Part shown: positions 9,010 through 19,058 of the stretch, in pieces
Layout: each line of letters opens with the position of its first letter
Position numbering within the stretch: position 1 is the stretch's first letter
Assembly: GCA_964058845.1 (NCBI GenBank)
Contig: CAXKVR010000396.1
Coordinates: 1 to 23,577 of the forward strand
Source: Carex sylvatica
Lineage: Eukaryota > Streptophyta > Magnoliopsida > Poales > Cyperaceae
DNA: 23,577 nucleotides
Reading direction: 5' to 3'
Notes under the pieces: model-generated
Database searches by the model: none
The model's input: the letters and a program-made list of their open reading frames with translations, nothing else
What the model was told of the DNA's origin: nothing
Program-made: the position numbers and the translations under genes

Positions 9010-9656
9010 AAGTTCACCAAGTCCCTTGGTGAACTCAAGTCTAATGAAGGTGTTAAGGTCAGATAGAGGAGGAGAGTTCCAATCTACAGAATTTCAGAAA
9101 TATTGTTAAAATGAGGGCCCATGAATTAACCACACCTTATACACCTGAACCGAATGGGGTTGCAGAGATAAAAAATAGAACTGTGGTAGAATTGGCTAGA
9201 AGCATGATAAAATAAAAAGGTTTGCTGAAGGGCTGAAGCAGTAGCAACTGCTGTTTATCTGTTAAACTTGTCACCTACCAAAGCAGTGATGCATAGAACC
9301 CCAGGCTTGGTTTGAGATAAAACCTATCAAATCAGCTTCAAATAACAAATCTAAACTGTTGAAACTCGCCTACCTTACAAGTGATGAGTTTACATGTGAA
9401 AGTTTTAAACATTCGAATTAATATATTACAAAGTCAAGCGGTCAAAATTAGAAAGTTAATAAATTAATTTTAATGTATTCATTTTTTGAACGTCTTTTGA
9501 CCTTTTGACTCTATGCAAAATTAATTTCAAAATTAATTTTTTTTATATGTAGACACATCACTCGTAAGGTAGGTGGGTTTCAATGGTTCGAATTAGTTAT
9601 TTGAATTCGATTTGACGGGTTTTAGACTTGAGCTCACCAAGAAACTTGGTGAACTT
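9010..9656. mobile_element. Foldback/TIR element carrying a copia fragment
   Basis: 35-bp terminal inverted repeats at 9010-9044 and 9622-9656 match except for about three or four positions, with outer part AAGTTCACCAAG and inner part CTCAAGTCTAA. Inside, 9318-9470 and about 9480-9621 form a second long imperfect inverted arm: TTCAAATAAC, CCTACCTTAC and TAATAAATTAATTTTA occur in inverse order on both sides. The arms are collinear except that the left one is interrupted between 9044 and about 9320 by a copia integrase remnant. The flanks (AATCCCAAC and AATAACACC) agree only partly, so no clean target duplication can be claimed. It encodes no transposase. Confidence 0.75.
9044..9323 (+). pseudogene. 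Ty1/copia integrase fragment
   Basis: Translation gives the copia integrase core in order: MKVLRSDRGGEF, STEFQKYC, then after a stop and frame change ELTTPYTPEPNGVAE, KNRTVVELARSM, another stop, then AEAVATAVYLLNLSPTKAV and AWFEIKP. These are diagnostic of Ty1/copia (Pseudoviridae-type) plant retrotransposons. Only about 90 codons survive, with at least two nonsense codons and frameshifts. Gag, protease, reverse transcriptase and LTRs are absent nearby. It sits wholly inside the left arm of the foldback element. Confidence 0.88.
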
Positions 9657-10180
9657 AATAACACCCTAATTCTACTTAAGAAAAAGATATGACAGGTATG
9701 TGATATGTATGAGGTGGCAAAATTGTTCAATCAACTTAAATATTTAAAAATGTTGTGTTAATAAAAAAAAAAAAGTGGTGTTAAAATCATCACTTGAGGA
9801 ACATATATTGATGAGAGATTTTAGTAATATTAACTATAATTAGTGCTACAAAATGGAGCAATTGATTTATTAATACAAATTTATTTTCACTAAATATTTT
9901 TTGTCCTTTTTGGCTTTTGCCTGTGAGATGTATATATTTCTACAAGTCATTTGTCTTTTTTTTTTTTAATCAAATTTCTTTACTTGTATCAAAGTTTGAA
10001 ATTCAAATTGTAAATCGAACTCTTGATCTTCTTCATTTTATAATATGTTTACGTTGCAACGCACAGGTGCAATACTAGTAATATATAAGAATGGGACAGT
10101 ATCTGTGAGAGTATTCGTGAGGGTACGTATCACCGAGGATACTCTTTTTTGGTAATATCAACACACTCAATAAAACGATT
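9657..10180. other. AT-rich intergenic with a possible Helitron 3' end
   Basis: No gene is seen. At 10052-10078 the sequence GTTGCAACGCACAGGTGCAA followed by TACTAG, with T next, resembles the 3' terminus of plant Helitrons (short hairpin then CTRR before a T target base). No matching 5' TC terminus following an A could be fixed in the upstream 400 bp, so the element call is tentative. Confidence 0.3.
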
Positions 10181-10767
10181 TTTCTATTGGTGTACTCTCA
10201 TAGATAGTCAATAAAATAGATGTCGTCATATTTGACTATCAATGACACATTGCCACATGTGCACATCATGTATAAAATATTAAGAATTAGATAGACCATG
10301 TTTAAAAAACTGTGATGGTTCTCCGCTTCTCTGCTCGAGAAAAAAACTACAACACCGACATAGAGAGGCTCTCCGCTACTCCGTTACTGACCGCTGCAGT
10401 TGCTCGTCTCTTTCAGTTCACTGACCGTTGCATTTTGCAGTAAGTTAGACTCCTAATTTTTCTATTGGTGTACTCTCATAGATAGTCAATTTTTGCTCTC
10501 GCGAATATTGTTCTATTTTTGTAGATGTCGTCATGTTTGACTATCAATGACACATTGCCACATGTGCACATCATGTATAAAATATTAAGAATTAGATAGA
10601 CCATGTTTAAAAAACTGCGACGGTTCTCCGCTCCTCTGCTCGAGAAAAAAACTACAACACCGACACAGAGAGGCTCTCTGCTACTCCGTTACTGACCGCT
10701 GCAGTTGCTCGTCTCTTTCAGTTCACTGACCGTTGCGTTTTGCAGCAAGTTAGACTCCTAATTTTTT
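10181..10767. repeat. Tandem duplication of a ~0.28-0.31 kb unit
   Basis: Copy 1 is 10181-10458 and copy 2 is 10459 to about 10767, both beginning TTTCTATTGGTGTACTCTC. They are nearly identical over their length, apart from a few substitutions and a roughly 30-bp stretch (from TTTTTGCTCTCGCGAATATT) that is present only in copy 2. The unit has a GC-rich half with CTCTCTGCTACTCCGTTACTG. The high similarity indicates a recent duplication. It encodes nothing: a 30-codon frame in copy 2 is broken at its sixth codon in copy 1. Confidence 0.92.
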
Positions 10768-11848
10768 TATTTCATGGTCTTGTGAAATTGCAAATTAGAG
10801 TTTAGAATTTTATATTGAATTCAATCTAACAATTAATTAGTTTTTCAAACTCTAATTAATTATTAGATTTAATTTGTGATTTGTAGATTGAATTTTTAGG
10901 TCTTAAAATTCTAATAAATTTTAACTCAATTAATTATTTAAATCTGATTCGATAATTTTTTGTCTTTGATATAAATAAAAATCCTTTATCCACCACTGAA
11001 TGAGAGGTACCAAAAGTTTATACCCATGCAGCACCAGCACAGTCAAATTACAATATTATCTACTTATAATACAGTCTGCAATAGTGACAAGAGACCTACA
11101 ACCATATCAAATTATAAAGGGTTCTATTACAATATTTCTAGCTTCAAATTGTCATCCGGCTAAGACGCACTTTTGTGATGTATATAAAGAATTTGGATTA
11201 ATTGCTGTTGACCCCAGTACGATCTTATATAACTAGCTACAATCTAGATGATCGCAATTGAACAAAAGAAGTATGATAAAGAAGAATTCTGAGACTTGTA
11301 TCAACTTCAATTTGTAATTAAATATATTTAATTGTGTCATGGTATATATGAATTCGACCTCTGATTAATAAATCTGCTTAGAAATTAACTTCAAATAGAA
11401 AATAAATTTGAATAATTACAGAATATAAATAATAATTAAACTTTGTTACCCAAGAAATTAAATAATAAATTAAGTTGAAACAATAGTACGTGTACGAAAC
11501 ACTGTTTTTAAACGAATTTTGTCTCTACCGTGCGCACAAGATTTAAAATCGCAACCAAAATATTCTGGAGTTATCACTTTTTGGGTCACGACCTTAAAAA
11601 CGACTAACGGTAACTCTGCAACCATCAATTAATTTGTTGAATAGATCATTGTAATATAATTGAAGATGTTGAAAATATAAACTGATATATATATTTATGA
11701 ATGTTGATCAGTAGTAAACTTTATGAATTGAAATTAGTAAGGTTTAGTTTTACTTTCTTTCTGTATGTCTGGAAGTCTGGGATAGAAAAAATAAATGATC
11801 TGAATCTGACTCATGAAGAGTACAAGTATATTTATAAGTAAATTTTAA
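10768..11848. other. AT-rich intergenic, no gene seen
   Basis: A 78-codon open frame at 11000-11236 shows no family motif and has no promoter or splice context, so I do not call it a gene. Several ATTAATTATTAGATT-type words lie in 10820-10940. Confidence 0.6.
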
Positions 11849-12175
11849 CGAGAGAGATGTAGAAATGCCAACTAATTTCTCAGTTGGGAATAGCGAAAGA
11901 GTACCACTGTTGAACTGTTTTAGTTCATTAACAGATCACTACTCAATTATCTCCAACGGTAAAATTTGATTTGAAAATATATTGAAAGGGATCATTAGAA
12001 CTTAGAAGATACAGGAGATAAAGAGATGCCAAGTAATTCTCATTTAAAAATAGAGAATGAGTTCCATTATTGAATTGTTTAAAGTTCCCCTACATGTTAT
12101 TAACAGATCATTACTCAATCGTCTCCAACGGTAAAAATTAATTTGAAAATATATTTAAGGGATCTATTAGAAGAA
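11849..12175. repeat. Diverged tandem duplication
   Basis: Two related units of about 150-160 bp (about 11849-11995 and 12015-12173) share ATTAACAGATCA, TACTCAAT, TCTCCAACGGTAAAA, TTTGAAAATATATT and AAGGGAT, in the same order. Divergence is clearly greater than in the tandem pair at 10181-10767, so the duplication is older. Confidence 0.75.
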
Positions 12176-12710
12176 ATTTTAAATAAATAATAAAATTAAC
12201 GAATGAATTATATAAAAAAAATTATAATCAAATTTTGAATTTTACCTGTCCACGAGATCTACCAAGTAACAACAGCTCATTAATTGACAAGCTCGAGGTA
12301 AAATTACATTTCCGCATAAAACCAATTTTTTTTTTGAAAGCCTTGGCAGTAGCAACCAAAAACATAAAACCAATTTTCTCTAGTCCCTTTTTTATGTTTG
12401 TTTCCGCATTCCCGGCTTCCCGCTTATATGGAAATTTCGAGGTACAACAACTTGCAGCAAAAAACTTTGTAACAGCAAACTCAATAAAACGATCACCTTT
12501 TCAAATAATTTAAGCATGGAGGCGGCTCCTATTCAAAGTTTCCTTCTTGAATAAATAAATTTAACAATTTGTTGTTGTTGGAAAGTGAATCGTAGGTACA
12601 GAGATCTATATATTTATTTCCACTTAGAACGTGGTTTTGTTCATGGATCAGCTTTAAGCAAATCGAAGGACCAATCAGAATTCGCTGGCACGTGTTTTAT
12701 CGGTTGTGAG
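12176..12710. other. Intergenic, no gene supported
   Basis: A 92-codon open frame at 12235-12513 has a low-complexity, partly duplicated translation (the bases CATAAAACCAATTTT occur twice inside it) and no recognisable domain. I see no promoter, splice or RNA signal here. Confidence 0.6.
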
Positions 12711-13049
12711 TAGGGCTGCAAACGAATCGAACCGGATCGAACTTACATCAATTTGAGTTTAGTTTGAATTAATTTCGAACTAGGTTTGATTTGAATTAAT
12801 TTCGAATTGAATTTTTTATAAACTCAATTTCAAATATTTTACGAACTTTTTTACGACAAGAAAGAGTGATCGTAGTCTCCGAAAGCGAGAGGTGAAAGTT
12901 ATTGGCTTTGAGAGTTCTCGTCTTACTCGTTTAACTGGATTTGAAAAATATACATAATTGTATTTTATAGTTTTTCTTCTTGAGACATGTGCATGTTCAT
13001 GACAACTAAAGATACAATAAATATATATCAATGATGAAATTATGAACTA

Positions 13050-14003
13050 CAATATAACATTAAGGATGTGGTCATGAAGCACAAGAGTATGGATGACAAA
13101 AGTATAACTCAAGATCAAGGATAATTAATCTGTAAAATTAGTAAAATAAGCTTGAGACTGAACTAAGTGAGGCCTACCGTTGTAACGGTCCATGAACCGT
13201 TGCAACGGAATAAATCAGGTCGCAGAAATGATTGCACCGCATTAAATCAATTTATGCGGTTCAGACCGAAAAATAAGTCAGAGAGTTACCATTGTGGAAA
13301 CCGTTGCATAGCCAAACCTGTTCGAACAACCCTACCGTTGTAACGGTCCATTAACCGTTGCAACGGTAAGGACCACTTGCTTCCTTTTTGGCAGCTCTCT
13401 ATAAATAGAAACTATTACAAGGTTTGGATTGATACTCTAGCCACCCCCAACTTCAATATTTTGCATTTACAGATCTAGAGAAAATCATTGTTTCTTGTGT
13501 ACTTAAACTTCAATACTCACAATCAATCTCAAACTTATTCAATCAATTACTTAACTTCTAAAGTAATCATGCGTGATCGACCCATTTACTACTTTGAGCT
13601 ATAGTGTTCACCCTGGCAATCCTTGAGTCCTCGCGAATCGGATTGACCAACCTGAGCCTTTAGTGCTCCTTGTTCGGGCCGTGTGACTTCCCAGAAGTTT
13701 GTAAGGGCACCAGTTCCACCTTGTATTCCTTTCTCATTGGGTAAAGGAAGGCGCTCCATCTTGAAGGTTGTGGGCCTCAGAGACGTAGGCGTTAGTGTCG
13801 AACTCCGTAAACAACTCTCGTGTCAAGTGTATCTAAACTCTACTATTTACTTTATTTATTTTATATTTTAGTTTAAGACAAAGTTATTCTAAATTTTCGT
13901 CAAGAATAACTTTACGACACACTCGAACTTTATAACTTAGATTAAAATTAAAAAAAATCTATTCACCCCCCTCCCCTCTATGTGCCTTTGGGACCAACAA
14001 AAG
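13050..14003 (+). mobile_element. LTR-like sequence, possibly a solo LTR
   Basis: The segment has a repeated upstream block (13175-13366), a TATA box at 13400-13407 (TATAAATA), a leader-like stretch, and an end CTATTCACCCCCCTCCCCTC near 13968-13987 of the kind common at the 3' end of plant copia LTRs. It lacks any internal coding region, and no primer-binding site or second LTR follows, so it would be a solo or truncated LTR. The exact ends and target duplication could not be fixed; the start is uncertain by about 120 bp. Confidence 0.45.
13175..13366. promoter_or_regulatory. Repeated CCGTTGYAACGG block upstream of TATA
   Basis: A 34-bp block occurs twice (13175-13208 and 13333-13366) with one difference. 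Each block holds CCGTTGTAACGG and the perfect palindrome CCGTTGCAACGG, giving four such 12-mers ending 34 bp before the TATA box at 13400. CCGTT/AACGG matches the core of MYB and M-phase-specific activator sites in plants. Between the blocks lies a hairpin with arms ACCGCAT (13236-13242) and ATGCGGT (13254-13260). Regulatory role is inferred. Confidence 0.5.
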
Positions 14004-14275
14004 TCGTCTTAGATTTTAGAACTGAGAGCGAGAATTACGACTTACGAGTTATGACTTATGGCTGAGCGGCCTTATATTTTAACTTTTAAATCATTAGTGA
14101 ACATAAGTTATCAGCGAAAATCAATGGTTCACATTACTTTGAGATTCGAACTAAAATAGTTCACGAACCTACTAGTTTGAATTTAGTTTGAATTAATTCC
14201 GAACTATTTTGAATCAAATTTTTTACGAATTTTTTCGGATCAAATTGCGAACTACGATTTTTTTGTGCAGCCTTA

Positions 14276-15453
14276 CTTGTGACTTGTGATGCAGTCATGC
14301 AAACTTATTTATTGAATCGAAGGTCAACAAATAATAATTCATGAGAACTCTTTATGACTTCATTGATTGACGTCCCTCGCTTAATTCAGATGGAGTCGTC
14401 TCAAATATCGTGCTAAGCGTTTTCAAAAGCAAAGAATATATATATCATTTATACGGGGAGCTGGATCGGACGCACCATACATACATTGAATTTGGATCCC
14501 ACAGAGTAACTCAAAGTGAGTTTGGATTCGGACCGTCCGATCAAAATTTCCATGAATATTAAAGAGGCTATGTAAATTCTACCTCTAATAAGATTAACCC
14601 AAATTCTCCATTGTTCTTGGCATGTATCTAAAATGATGCAATTTTCAACTCTTCAAGGAATTTCTCGGAAATAAAAGTTGATTAAATTTTGAGTTAATGC
14701 AGAGGATGCGCATTCGTCTTGTAGGGGGAGGGGGGTACCTAGCCCCCTTCCCCTCCACCTAGTTCGGCCCCTAGTCACCCAGTTCTAAAAGCTACTTAAA
14801 AATTAACCTTAATGGATAAGAATATGATACACACAGTAAAATATTTAGCTGATAAATATACTATACAAGTATACATATAGAATAATTTTGGACTGATACA
14901 AATATGAATATTTCTTCCACACGAACTGTATATTATTAGTTTTTTTAAAAAGGCTAATGTTCGTTTCATTTCACTGAAACCAGATAATTATAAAAATCAG
15001 TTTACCAGAGTTATCACCTCTGGATCGGGCACTTACCAAGTTACCAGTGCCATCATCATCAACAAAATATACAGTGTAAAGAGCAAACGAACTGTATATC
15101 ATCCATTAACATCCGACAAAGCCATTCGATTAATCAACAAATATCAGCCTCTAGATTTTTGTAAAATAGCCGTTAAAACTATATTAGAAGATCAATAACA
15201 AGTCTCTTTAATTAGCCGTTAGTCCTTTTATATTTAGCCTAAATTTATATTTTTTTTGTAATTTAAACAACATAACAACAGTAATAAGTAGTATTTTGTC
15301 TGAAAAAGGAGAATTGACTATTGAGACTGTAAGATTGTAACAAAAACGATAAAGCAATTATTCCTGATTTCTTTAAAACTCAACAAGGATTTCATATTTT
15401 GGCTTTCATATATTACATGTGATTTATTCCCTCCGCTGACAGATAAAGAGCCA
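14276..15453. other. Intergenic, no gene seen
   Basis: No coding or RNA gene is recognised. A GC-rich hairpin at 14723-14754 has arms AGGGGGAGGGGG and CCCCCTTCCCCT (12 pairs including one G-T) around an 8-base loop. The proximal right part is the 3' flank of the RCC1 gene. Confidence 0.65.
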
Positions 15454-15459
15454 TTTATT
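15454..15459 (-). terminator. Polyadenylation signal of the RCC1 gene
   Basis: AATAAA on the minus strand begins 84 nt after the stop codon of the RCC1 gene, a typical plant 3' UTR distance. A second AATAAA lies at 15423-15428. Which one is used cannot be told from sequence. Confidence 0.5.
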
Positions 15460-15543
15460 CATCACAAGAATTTACATCTAACCCACAATTCATCAAAATA
15501 TTGGAAATTTGAACTTATTACTGTAAACTACAACAACTTCTCA

Positions 15544-18309
15544 CTAACCTTGCCTTCTTTCCCTGGACATTGAAGCAAGGCTCTCCCTAACCATCCTCTC
15601 CACACGCCTATTCAAAATCTCATCCTTCACACTTGCAAGCACGCTTTTATAGAACCCCTCCATACGTGCCAACTCATCGCTGTCTGCAGTTCCTAACATG
15701 CTGTCAAACTCCCGCTTTATGTCAAAAACCACGTTCCCTTGAAATGACTCTTTTAGCCTCCTCTCATCCAGCTGCTTCCTAAATACCGAAACATGCAAAA
15801 TATTAGCGTATCTCTCCATTAGATTAAGCCTTTCCATTGCCTCTGACAACTTCAGCTCCATTTCCCGTTCCATCTCATTTGTCCCTGCACTGCTGGTACT
15901 AGCACCACCACCTCCTTGTAACTCTCTTATATCTGCTTCATTAAGTGGGGGCCAGGTAACGACGGCAGGGTTATAACTGTCATCTGTCACACCCCGACCC
16001 AATACACCATTCCGACCACGTCCCCAGGCCCACATTCTATAACCATCACCCGCAACCAAAATTGTGTGGGCTGCACCACACGCAATCTGCACAGGGCCCA
16101 AAAACTTGAACCCGTTAGTCTCGGGCGATCTGACCCGTGAAGGATGCAATGCATCACCTGTATCTCCACCTGAATAACTTGCATCGGGACATAACCCTAA
16201 ACCTCTCTCCATGCCCCAACACCACACTTCGCCATCGGCTGAGACAACTGCTGTGTGAAACAAGCCGCAATCAACAGAAATCAAGAAGGCTTCGGCCGGT
16301 AACCCAATAACAGGTATGGGCAGGTCCGAACTAATAGTGGAACCATTACCCAACTGCCCATTATCACCCAACCCGAAAGTCCAGCACCGACATTGAATAT
16401 CCTCTTCATATGACTTTTTCTGTGCAAGTATAGCTGTATGGTAAGCACCGCAAGCTATGTCATAGACCTCCCAGGAGGACTCTTCACTGAAGGTTGATAT
16501 GACAACAGGTCGCGGTTGGGATTCTTTGTGGCCAAGGCCGAGCTGGCCATGTGTGTTGCTGCCCCAGGAGTAGCATATGAGGCCCCTGCCCATATATGAT
16601 GCACCAGAACTTACAGCTGCTACTACATGTTCATTTCCACATGCAACTTTGACTACAGTGTGGCCATGGAAATCCCAGACTGGCAGGGGAGAGGAGCTGC
16701 TGACGAGGCATAATTCACCTGTGTCAGTTGACTGTGGGCACTGGCCCCACATCCAAAGAGACCCAAGGTTGTCTATTGCAAATGACATCATTCCACCGGC
16801 CCTCACTGAACACATCTGCCATATCACATATTAAAGTCAAAGAGCTGATATGCATCTCAGTAAGTGCATACAGGGGTGTGCACGACCAGTAAGTTATTTT
16901 TAACCAAAGTTGTACTTTGATTTTAATATTTATCTTATTTAGTTTACTGTCCTTTTGGTGCTTCATTTGAGACCCAAGGGTTTTCAAAGTGGATTTTTTT
17001 CCCTGTATATCATTGCTAATGGTACAGTAGAATGCTGTTACTGTTACTTACAGATACTAACCTTTAAAGGAGTAGTTGCACTGGTATTGGCTGGTACATC
17101 AGCTGAAGAATCTGATACCAACTCCTGTAACTGTTCCACCAAACAAGGTACATGAGAATTTTCTTGGCCATAGCCAAGCTGACCATCTGTAATTTTGTGA
17201 CATAAGAGGGGTTACGATGCAGATATATAAGACATAATTTTATGATTCTAAATTTAAGTAGATATAAGATCTGTAGTAGAGAAAGTATACAGGAATTGTA
17301 GCCCCATGACCAAACTGATCCATCATCTGCAGTTTTGAAAACATGAAATCAAAATTACATATTAATCTTGTGAACAGTTATCTAAGAGAGGAAATATTTA
17401 AACAAGAACCATTCTACAGTTGTTAAGATAATAAAGGAAACATTTTTTTGTTGGTAGAATACAACTACTTGTTAGTACTAGTCAAAAATTGCAATTTTGG
17501 GCAGATAAGAAAAATTTTGGGCAGAGAAGAACAGTCACAACTGATAAAAGTAACATGTGTATGATAGAGTAATTACACTTTACCAGATTCCTTAACTATA
17601 GTTTTCTAAGTGTCAAATTAGCCATGAATCATACAAATATAACCTCAATTTACTCGCAAGGTTCTTCTAAATTAAGGTACTATAGTGCCACAAATTTGCA
17701 GTCATTTAACTTAAATTTTCAAACGAGATGCTGACCTGCCAATGCAAGGCTGTGGTATGCACCGGATGCAATTCCAACAAATTTGGGCTGACCTCTGTCT
17801 CCAATTTGTGGATATAAGTTTCCACTTCTTTGAGACGAATTATTAAACGAGACTTTTACCGGGATTAGCTCATCGGCTTCTTTTCCTGTACCAAGCCGGC
17901 CAAACATGCCCCTTCCCCATGAGTAGATGTTCCCATCACCTACTCAATTTTGCCAGAAAACAAAAACAAAAAATGAAACATTTCGTATCTCATGTTCTTT
18001 CTGGTGCAGACTAAACTGAAAAGGCACATTGTGAAAATAACCAATTCACCAAAGGGTGTAATTTTTAAAATTGAGAAAGAATTAACAGTTTGTGCGGGAG
18101 GCGCATAGTGGAGGTTCAAGAAAGCATTAAAGGGATAAAACTGAGCAAGAATTATTGAAGAAGGGATACAATTTAGCGAGAAACGAAGGCTTTCTTCTTC
18201 TTTCCTTCTTCAAAGTAAGAGGAATGCGAGAGTTAACGAGCTAAGAATTACCAGTGAGAACGAGTGTATGAGCTTCTCCGGCGGCGATTGCAATAACCTT
18301 TTGTGCCAT
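15544..18309 (-). CDS. RCC1-repeat family protein, five exons, 564 aa
   Basis: Exons in transcript order: 18252-18309, 17736-17939, 17291-17326, 17062-17186, 15544-16815. Every intron is GT-AG and the joined frame is open from ATG 18309 to TAG 15544. Residues 1-20 read MAQKVIAIAAGEAHTLVLTG, a normal RCC1 repeat start, which fixes the first exon. The repeats run through about residue 450 with the usual signatures: GDGNIYSWGRGMFGRLGTG, GIASGAYHSLALADDGSVWS, WSWGYNSYGQLGYG, ACGNEHVVAAV, SWGSNTHGQLGLGH, ACGAYHTAIL, GLGDNGQLGNGS, ACGAAHTILVA, WAWGRGRNGVLGRG. A charged C-terminal tail (about 455-564, EMELKLSEAMERLNLMERY and similar) is probably coiled coil. RCC1 repeats form a seven-bladed propeller used for protein or chromatin binding. 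In plants only some members are exchange factors, so the molecular role is unknown. The gene looks intact. Confidence 0.95.
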
Positions 18310-18425
18310 TTGGGGGCTGATCGAGATCAGGGAGAGAGGATAAAGCGGAGAAGAAAGAGTGCACGGAAGGTATTCGACGACAGTCCCAACTCGAGAGATA
18401 AGATCAAGCTACCTACGCTACGCTC

Positions 18426-18433
18426 TACTTATA
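18426..18433 (-). promoter_or_regulatory. Candidate TATA box of the RCC1 gene
   Basis: TATAAGTA on the minus strand lies about 117 nt upstream of the start codon and would give a 5' leader of roughly 85-90 nt. Upstream of it is a 14-bp tandem pair (18465-18491, CGGCACTTGGCACT). Motif-based only. Confidence 0.4.
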
Positions 18434-18491
18434 GTTTAATCAACCATGGGATCTCACCTGGGTTCGGCACTTGGCACTCGGCACTTGGCAC

Positions 18492-19049
18492 GGTTACTTA
18501 CTTACTTTCACCCTTTTCTACTGTCAAAATTTGAGTTACTTGAGAGGATCCAATTCCAGACTGTTGTAGTGTCCAGATTCGAAGCAATTACGTAACAGTA
18601 ATGAAATTTACTTCTCTCAGGAACGGCCTTCTAGTGATTCAAATCTTCACGAATATATCACTTGAAGAGTGCCTGAGGCACTAAAGAGGTTATGAACTTA
18701 AAAGATTTGCTATCATTATACAACATTGACTTTTCGGAAGAATTTTTTTATTTATGAACCACCCGTTAATTCATGCACATTATATTATTCCTGAACATGA
18801 TAATCGTTTAGTTCATTGTGTGCTCCGAGTCTGTCTTAAAAGAAACCCTCTTTACCTTTTATTTTTAAGAATTGGGCTTGTTGGGCTGTATTTTACAAGG
18901 CCTGTATATACATCCAAAATTAATATTGGCACGTAGAGAAATAAGGTGCATAATAACAATCTGTATATGCATGTTGGGAATATCAGAACCGAAGAAAAAT
19001 AGAAGACAAGTAATAGAATCTGTAGTTCACCCCAGATGATATATTTGTT
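18492..19049. other. Upstream flank of RCC1, no gene seen
   Basis: This is AT-rich with no recognisable coding region. A 60-codon frame at 18754-18936 lacks any family signature. The interval ends at the MITE target-site duplication. Confidence 0.65.
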
Positions 19050-19058
19050 TTTTAACTA

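Larger units (their letters stand above)
12711..14275. mobile_element. hAT-like element with nested insertion
   Basis: The left end TAGGGCTGCAAAC and right end GTGCAGCCTTA form an imperfect terminal inverted repeat (TAGGGCTGCA against TAAGGCTGCA). The flanking 8-mers GTTGTGAG (12703-12710) and CTTGTGAC (14276-14283) agree at six of eight positions, compatible with an aged 8-bp hAT target duplication. Both ends hold related subterminal blocks (TTTAGTTTGAATTAATT, CGAACTA) in the same orientation. The middle, about 13050-14003, looks like LTR sequence inserted later. No transposase frame is visible, so it is non-autonomous. Confidence 0.5.

Noticed and set aside
10603..10695. 30-codon frame (MFKKLRRFSAPLLEKK...) in the second tandem copy
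   Set aside because: The otherwise nearly identical first copy has TGA at codon 6, and there is no sign of coding constraint.
11000..11236. 78-codon plus-strand open frame as a small gene
   Set aside because: It has no recognisable motif, promoter or splice context, and such lengths are expected by chance.
12235..12513. 92-codon plus-strand open frame
   Set aside because: It contains a low-complexity duplicated stretch and no family signature.
14460..14550. Apparent similarity to 21230-21320 (GACCGTCCG with GGATC words)
   Set aside because: The shared words are short and not collinear; the rest of the two stretches does not align.
16577..16834. 85-codon plus-strand open frame
   Set aside because: It is antisense to the RCC1 gene's largest exon, which encodes clear RCC1 repeats on the minus strand.
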